Shown: piece after piece, positions 6,290 to 8,566 of the stretch
Layout: each line of letters opens with the position of its first letter
How positions within the stretch are numbered: the first letter of the stretch is position 1
Origin: Parafilimonas sp.
Lineage (GTDB): Bacteria; Bacteroidota; Bacteroidia; Chitinophagales; Chitinophagaceae
Length of the DNA: 8,566 nt
Direction of reading: 5' to 3'
Assembly: GCA_023251275.1 (NCBI GenBank)
Contig: JAHEZC010000074.1
Location: 1-8,566, forward strand
Notes under the pieces: generated by a model
The model's database searches: none
What the model was told of the DNA's origin: nothing
What the model saw: the letters and a program-made list of their open reading frames with translations, nothing else
Program-made: the position numbers and the translations under genes

Positions 6290-7245
6290 TTATTTCACGT
6301 ATAACAATGGGGCTTGGTAACCAGATGTTTCAATATGCAGCAGGTCTTGCATTATCGCTTGAAAAAAATGTTGAATTGAAGTTAGATGTATTTTCCTACA
6401 ATGGGTATAAGCTTCGCAAATACGAGCTTGATAATTTTTTTAATATTAATAATCGCAAAGCAACGCAGGAAGAGATTGCGAAATACGACTATAATCACCC
6501 CGTAAAAAGAGGATGGAACCGTATTTTTCCCGGTCGGAAAATGCGCACCATTGGTCTTCCTTATGAAGAACCATTTTTGCAAAGAACATTGTTGTCAATA
6601 CATGATTTGCTATTACCATCTCATCAAAGAAAAACATATCTCGAACCACACTATCATTACGACCGAAATTTTTTTCAGGCAAAAGATGATGTTTACCTGA
6701 ACGGTTACTGGATGAGTTGGAAATATTTTAAAAAATATGATGAAGTTATCAGGAATGCGTTTAGTATTAAGCGAGAATTGGTCAGTCACCTTGATGATTT
6801 TGTACAGGCAATCCGGCAGGTCAACAGTGTAAGCCTTCATATTCGCCGGACTGATTATACAGATCCTGAAGTGGTGCAATTGAAAGGTATTACCCCTGTA
6901 CAGTATTATCTTGATGCTGTTCAATACATACAGCAAAAAAGAGATGACATAGTTATATATGCCTTCTCTGATGATATAAGCTGGGCGAAAGAAAATCTCA
7001 AACCTGGCGGTTTAAAAATTCATTTTGTTGATCATATGGTATCAAATTCAGCTATCGAAGATTTTTACCTTATGACACAGTGCGGAGACAATATTATTAC
7101 CAACAGTACATTTAGTTGGTGGGCTGCATACCTTAATGGTAATGAAAATAAGATAGTTGTTTGTCCAAAAAAATGGTACAGCAAAACATCGCACTTTAAT
7201 TATAAAGATGTGTATCCAACATCATGGGTCAGGATTGACAACTGA
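6286..7245 (+). CDS. GT11-family alpha-1,2-fucosyltransferase
   Basis: This transfers fucose from GDP-fucose, most likely in alpha-1,2 linkage to a galactose-type acceptor, on the cytoplasmic side during repeat-unit assembly. At 319 aa it is normal for family GT11. Its marks are the N-terminal [16 protein letters not shown] (9-24), [12 protein letters not shown] (137-148), the GDP-binding HIRRTDY (185-191) and [13 protein letters not shown] (271-283). The ATG overlaps the neuB stop (ATGA), so the two are probably translationally coupled. The context implies a fucosylated glycan that may also carry a nonulosonic acid. Acceptor and exact linkage cannot be read from the sequence. No Shine-Dalgarno is seen. 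Confidence 0.92.
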   Translation: MIISRITMGLGNQMFQYAAGLALSLEKNVELKLDVFSYNGYKLRKYELDNFFNINNRKATQEEIAKYDYNHPVKRGWNRIFPGRKMRTIGLPYEEPFLQRTLLSIHDLLLPSHQRKTYLEPHYHYDRNFFQAKDDVYLNGYWMSWKYFKKYDEVIRNAFSIKRELVSHLDDFVQAIRQVNSVSLHIRRTDYTDPEVVQLKGITPVQYYLDAVQYIQQKRDDIVIYAFSDDISWAKENLKPGGLKIHFVDHMVSNSAIEDFYLMTQCGDNIITNSTFSWWAAYLNGNENKIVVCPKKWYSKTSHFNYKDVYPTSWVRIDN

Positions 7246-7309
7246 CAGAATGCAGACGAAATGAATATTTCCCAAACGTTCTTTCAAAAATAATTCAATC
7301 CTGTATTTC

Positions 7310-8227
7310 ATGAATCAAAAAGTGCCTTTTGATTTAAGAGTTTCCAATTTTTTGTTGAGAAGCCTCAAAAACTATAAAAAAAAACGTCAGCACAATATTC
7401 AAAAAAAGAAAGATAGAGAATGGATAAATTTATTTGGCAGCAATTCATCTCTTACACATCATTTAACAGATGATATTCGAATTAAGCTCTACAGAGACAG
7501 CATTCTTTCAGGAATGATATATGATGGCTTTGAAGAATCTGAAATTGGGTTTTTACAAAAAGTATTGCGGGAAGGAGATATTTTTTTTGATGTAGGAGCC
7601 AATATAGGTTTATTCTCTCTTTATGCAGCATCGTTGGTTGGCAAAGATGGAAAAGTGTGGGCATTTGAACCTGCTCCGATAACTTTTTCCCGGTTAAAAG
7701 AAAATATTTTGCTGAACGATTTTGTGCAGGTTGAAACTTTGAATATTGGTATATCTGATAAAGCGGGTGAAGAATATCTGCATATTTCTGAAGATGGCAG
7801 GGATGGCTGGAATACGTTCGCAAATGGTAATGCGGATTTATTTTCTGCTGGAATGAATGTAACAGTAGATAGCCTGGACAATTTTGTTGTACAGCACAAT
7901 ATTGATATTTCGAAAATTAAGCTTATTAAAATTGACGTGGAAGGATGGGAGGTGCCCGTAATAAAAGGTATGAAAAAAATTATGCGGGAAAATAATAATG
8001 CAATCTTATTGGCAGAATTTACACAAAAAAACAGCCTCGCAGCAGGATTTAATTGTTACCAGTTATATGACCTTGTTTCAGATATGGGCTTTTCCTGGTT
8101 TTCGTATAATTCGCAAAAGAATTTATTATTCCCTGAAAAAAAGCGGGTGGAATATCCATACATAAATCTCATAGCTACGGGGAATGTAGAAGCACTGAGC
8201 AGGTACGTGCCTGTCCGCCAGGCGTAA
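7310..8227 (+). CDS. FkbM-family SAM-dependent methyltransferase
   Basis: This is a probable O-methyltransferase acting on a sugar of the surface glycan. The ATG at 7310 gives 305 aa. A basic, lysine-rich N-terminal segment (about 18-40) precedes the fold. Motif I is FDVGANIG (93-100), followed by WAFEP (117-121). The FkbM hallmark is LIKIDVEGWEVPVIKGM (205-221), with VTVDSLD (184-190) before it and ILLAEF (232-237) after. It lies 64 bp after the fucosyltransferase; that gap holds no convincing promoter and only a 10-codon ORF. The C terminus RYVPVRQA is encoded by a GC-rich palindrome not typical of the gene. The second methyltransferase starts one base after the stop. The class is certain; target and position of methylation are unknown. 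Confidence 0.9.
   Translation: MNQKVPFDLRVSNFLLRSLKNYKKKRQHNIQKKKDREWINLFGSNSSLTHHLTDDIRIKLYRDSILSGMIYDGFEESEIGFLQKVLREGDIFFDVGANIGLFSLYAASLVGKDGKVWAFEPAPITFSRLKENILLNDFVQVETLNIGISDKAGEEYLHISEDGRDGWNTFANGNADLFSAGMNVTVDSLDNFVVQHNIDISKIKLIKIDVEGWEVPVIKGMKKIMRENNNAILLAEFTQKNSLAAGFNCYQLYDLVSDMGFSWFSYNSQKNLLFPEKKRVEYPYINLIATGNVEALSRYVPVRQA
8209..8223 (+). repeat. GC-rich palindrome at the end of the methyltransferase gene
   Basis: GCCTG (8209-8213) and CAGGC (8219-8223) are perfect inverted arms with loop TCCGC; two G-U wobbles can lengthen the stem in RNA. It is GC-rich against an AT-rich background and ends just before the TAA at 8225. No T-run follows directly, so it looks more like a REP-type extragenic palindrome that has entered the coding end than an intrinsic terminator. 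Confidence 0.45.
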
Positions 8228-8228
8228 A

Positions 8229-8566
8229 TTGATTTCTCCTATAGTGAAATTTTTTAATCGTATAAACTTTTTTTTATACCGGCAGTATAAAAAAATAAAC
8301 AGGCGTAAAAAAATAAATGACCATTGGAGGAAGCGGATACAGCTCGTTCTTGAAGCGCCTGATAATCGTAAAATAAAGAGAGTAAAAGATGCCGGACAAA
8401 TTATAGGCGATTATCAAATTATGCATAATGGGCTTCGGATACTGAGAGGAAGTTATTATGGGAACCCTATGGCTGTGATGTTGAAAAAAAATAAAGGCGT
8501 TCATGAGCCACAGGAAGAATTTGTTTTCCAGGAGATAATCTCTTTATTGCACAGTGCCCCGGTAAT
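8229..8566 (+). CDS. Second FkbM-type methyltransferase, N-terminal part (3' partial)
   Basis: The frame is open from 8229 to the right edge, giving 112 codons and no stop. The N terminus is very basic. It then reads GDYQIMHNGLRILRGSYYG (about 61-79) and KGVHEPQEEFVFQEII (about 89-104). This matches the region before the SAM-binding motif of a subgroup of FkbM methyltransferases, in which a HEPQEE-like box precedes a motif I lying outside this window. Starts possible in frame are TTG at 8229 or GTG at 8244; the first ATG (8421) would remove conserved sequence. TTG leaves one base after the previous stop, the same tight packing and TTG use as upstream genes. An AT-rich hairpin lies inside the 5' coding region. 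Family assignment is from a partial sequence, so only moderately sure. Confidence 0.72.
   Translation, partial: MISPIVKFFNRINFFLYRQYKKINRRKKINDHWRKRIQLVLEAPDNRKIKRVKDAGQIIGDYQIMHNGLRILRGSYYGNPMAVMLKKNKGVHEPQEEFVFQEIISLLHSAPV
8269..8295 (+). other. AT-rich perfect hairpin near the start of the second methyltransferase gene
   Basis: The arms TTTTTTTATAC (8269-8279) and GTATAAAAAAA (8285-8295) are perfectly complementary over 11 bp, with loop CGGCA. It has the T-tract/A-tract form of a bidirectional terminator, but the stem has only one G-C pair. If the TTG at 8229 is the start, it lies inside the coding sequence (about codons 14-23). Confidence 0.4.

Noticed and set aside
7261..7293. Ten-codon ORF between the fucosyltransferase and methyltransferase genes
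   Set aside because: It is too short, has no ribosome site and no sign of being a leader peptide.
7482..7899. Overlapping minus-strand frames of 113 and 92 codons
   Set aside because: Both are antisense to the FkbM methyltransferase and show no domain or plausible start context.
8274..8504. Minus-strand frame of 76 codons at the right edge
   Set aside because: The plus strand here encodes conserved FkbM N-terminal motifs; the minus frame is its shadow.

Overview
The window is 8.6 kb of AT-rich DNA carrying a surface-polysaccharide locus (capsule, exopolysaccharide or O-antigen). Every gene reads rightward on the + strand, and spacing is tight. Three features suggest Bacteroidota, perhaps a Chitinophagia or Sphingobacteriia relative: a UpxY-type NusG paralogue beside the sugar genes, a fused Wzz/tyrosine-kinase protein with a Tyr/Gly tail, and a near absence of Shine-Dalgarno sequences ahead of the start codons. 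The lineage is an inference from gene content and codon style, because no rRNA or marker gene is present.

Layout. (1) 3-1640: C-terminal part of a Wzc-like chain-length regulator and tyrosine autokinase, cut by the left edge. (2) 1714-2235: UpxY/NusG-like antiterminator, preceded by a small hairpin. (3) 2232-4769: a nonulosonate (sialic-acid-like) module made of a Gfo/Idh/MocA oxidoreductase, a CMP-nonulosonate cytidylyltransferase-like protein and a PtmA-type SDR, in the order I recall for ptmF-ptmB-ptmA of Campylobacter legionaminic acid loci. (4) 4779-5245: a four-helix-bundle (S23/IVS-type) small protein gene inside a 26-bp imperfect inverted repeat, interrupting the module. (5) 5246-6289: neuB, very like Neisseria meningitidis sialic acid synthase. 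(6) 6286-7245: a GT11 alpha-1,2-fucosyltransferase overlapping neuB by 4 bp. (7) 7310-8227: an FkbM-family methyltransferase. (8) 8229-8566: the start of a second, different FkbM-type methyltransferase, cut by the right edge.

How the genes fit together. NeuB would condense an N-acylated hexosamine with PEP to a nine-carbon acid, and the cytidylyltransferase would activate it as the CMP sugar. The Gfo/Idh and SDR enzymes probably prepare or modify a precursor. The GT11 enzyme would add fucose, the FkbM enzymes would O-methylate sugars, Wzc would control polymer length and export, and the UpxY-like protein would let RNA polymerase read through the long operon. No hexosamine 2-epimerase (NeuC), flippase, polymerase or nonulosonate transferase is visible, so these must lie outside the window if the pathway is complete.

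I see no wholly new system. The best leads are the inverted-repeat-flanked four-helix-bundle gene with no proper start, the hybrid nonulosonate module (ptm-type accessory enzymes with a meningococcal-type NeuB), and at least two genes that can only start at TTG. No stretch over 300 bases lacks a gene.
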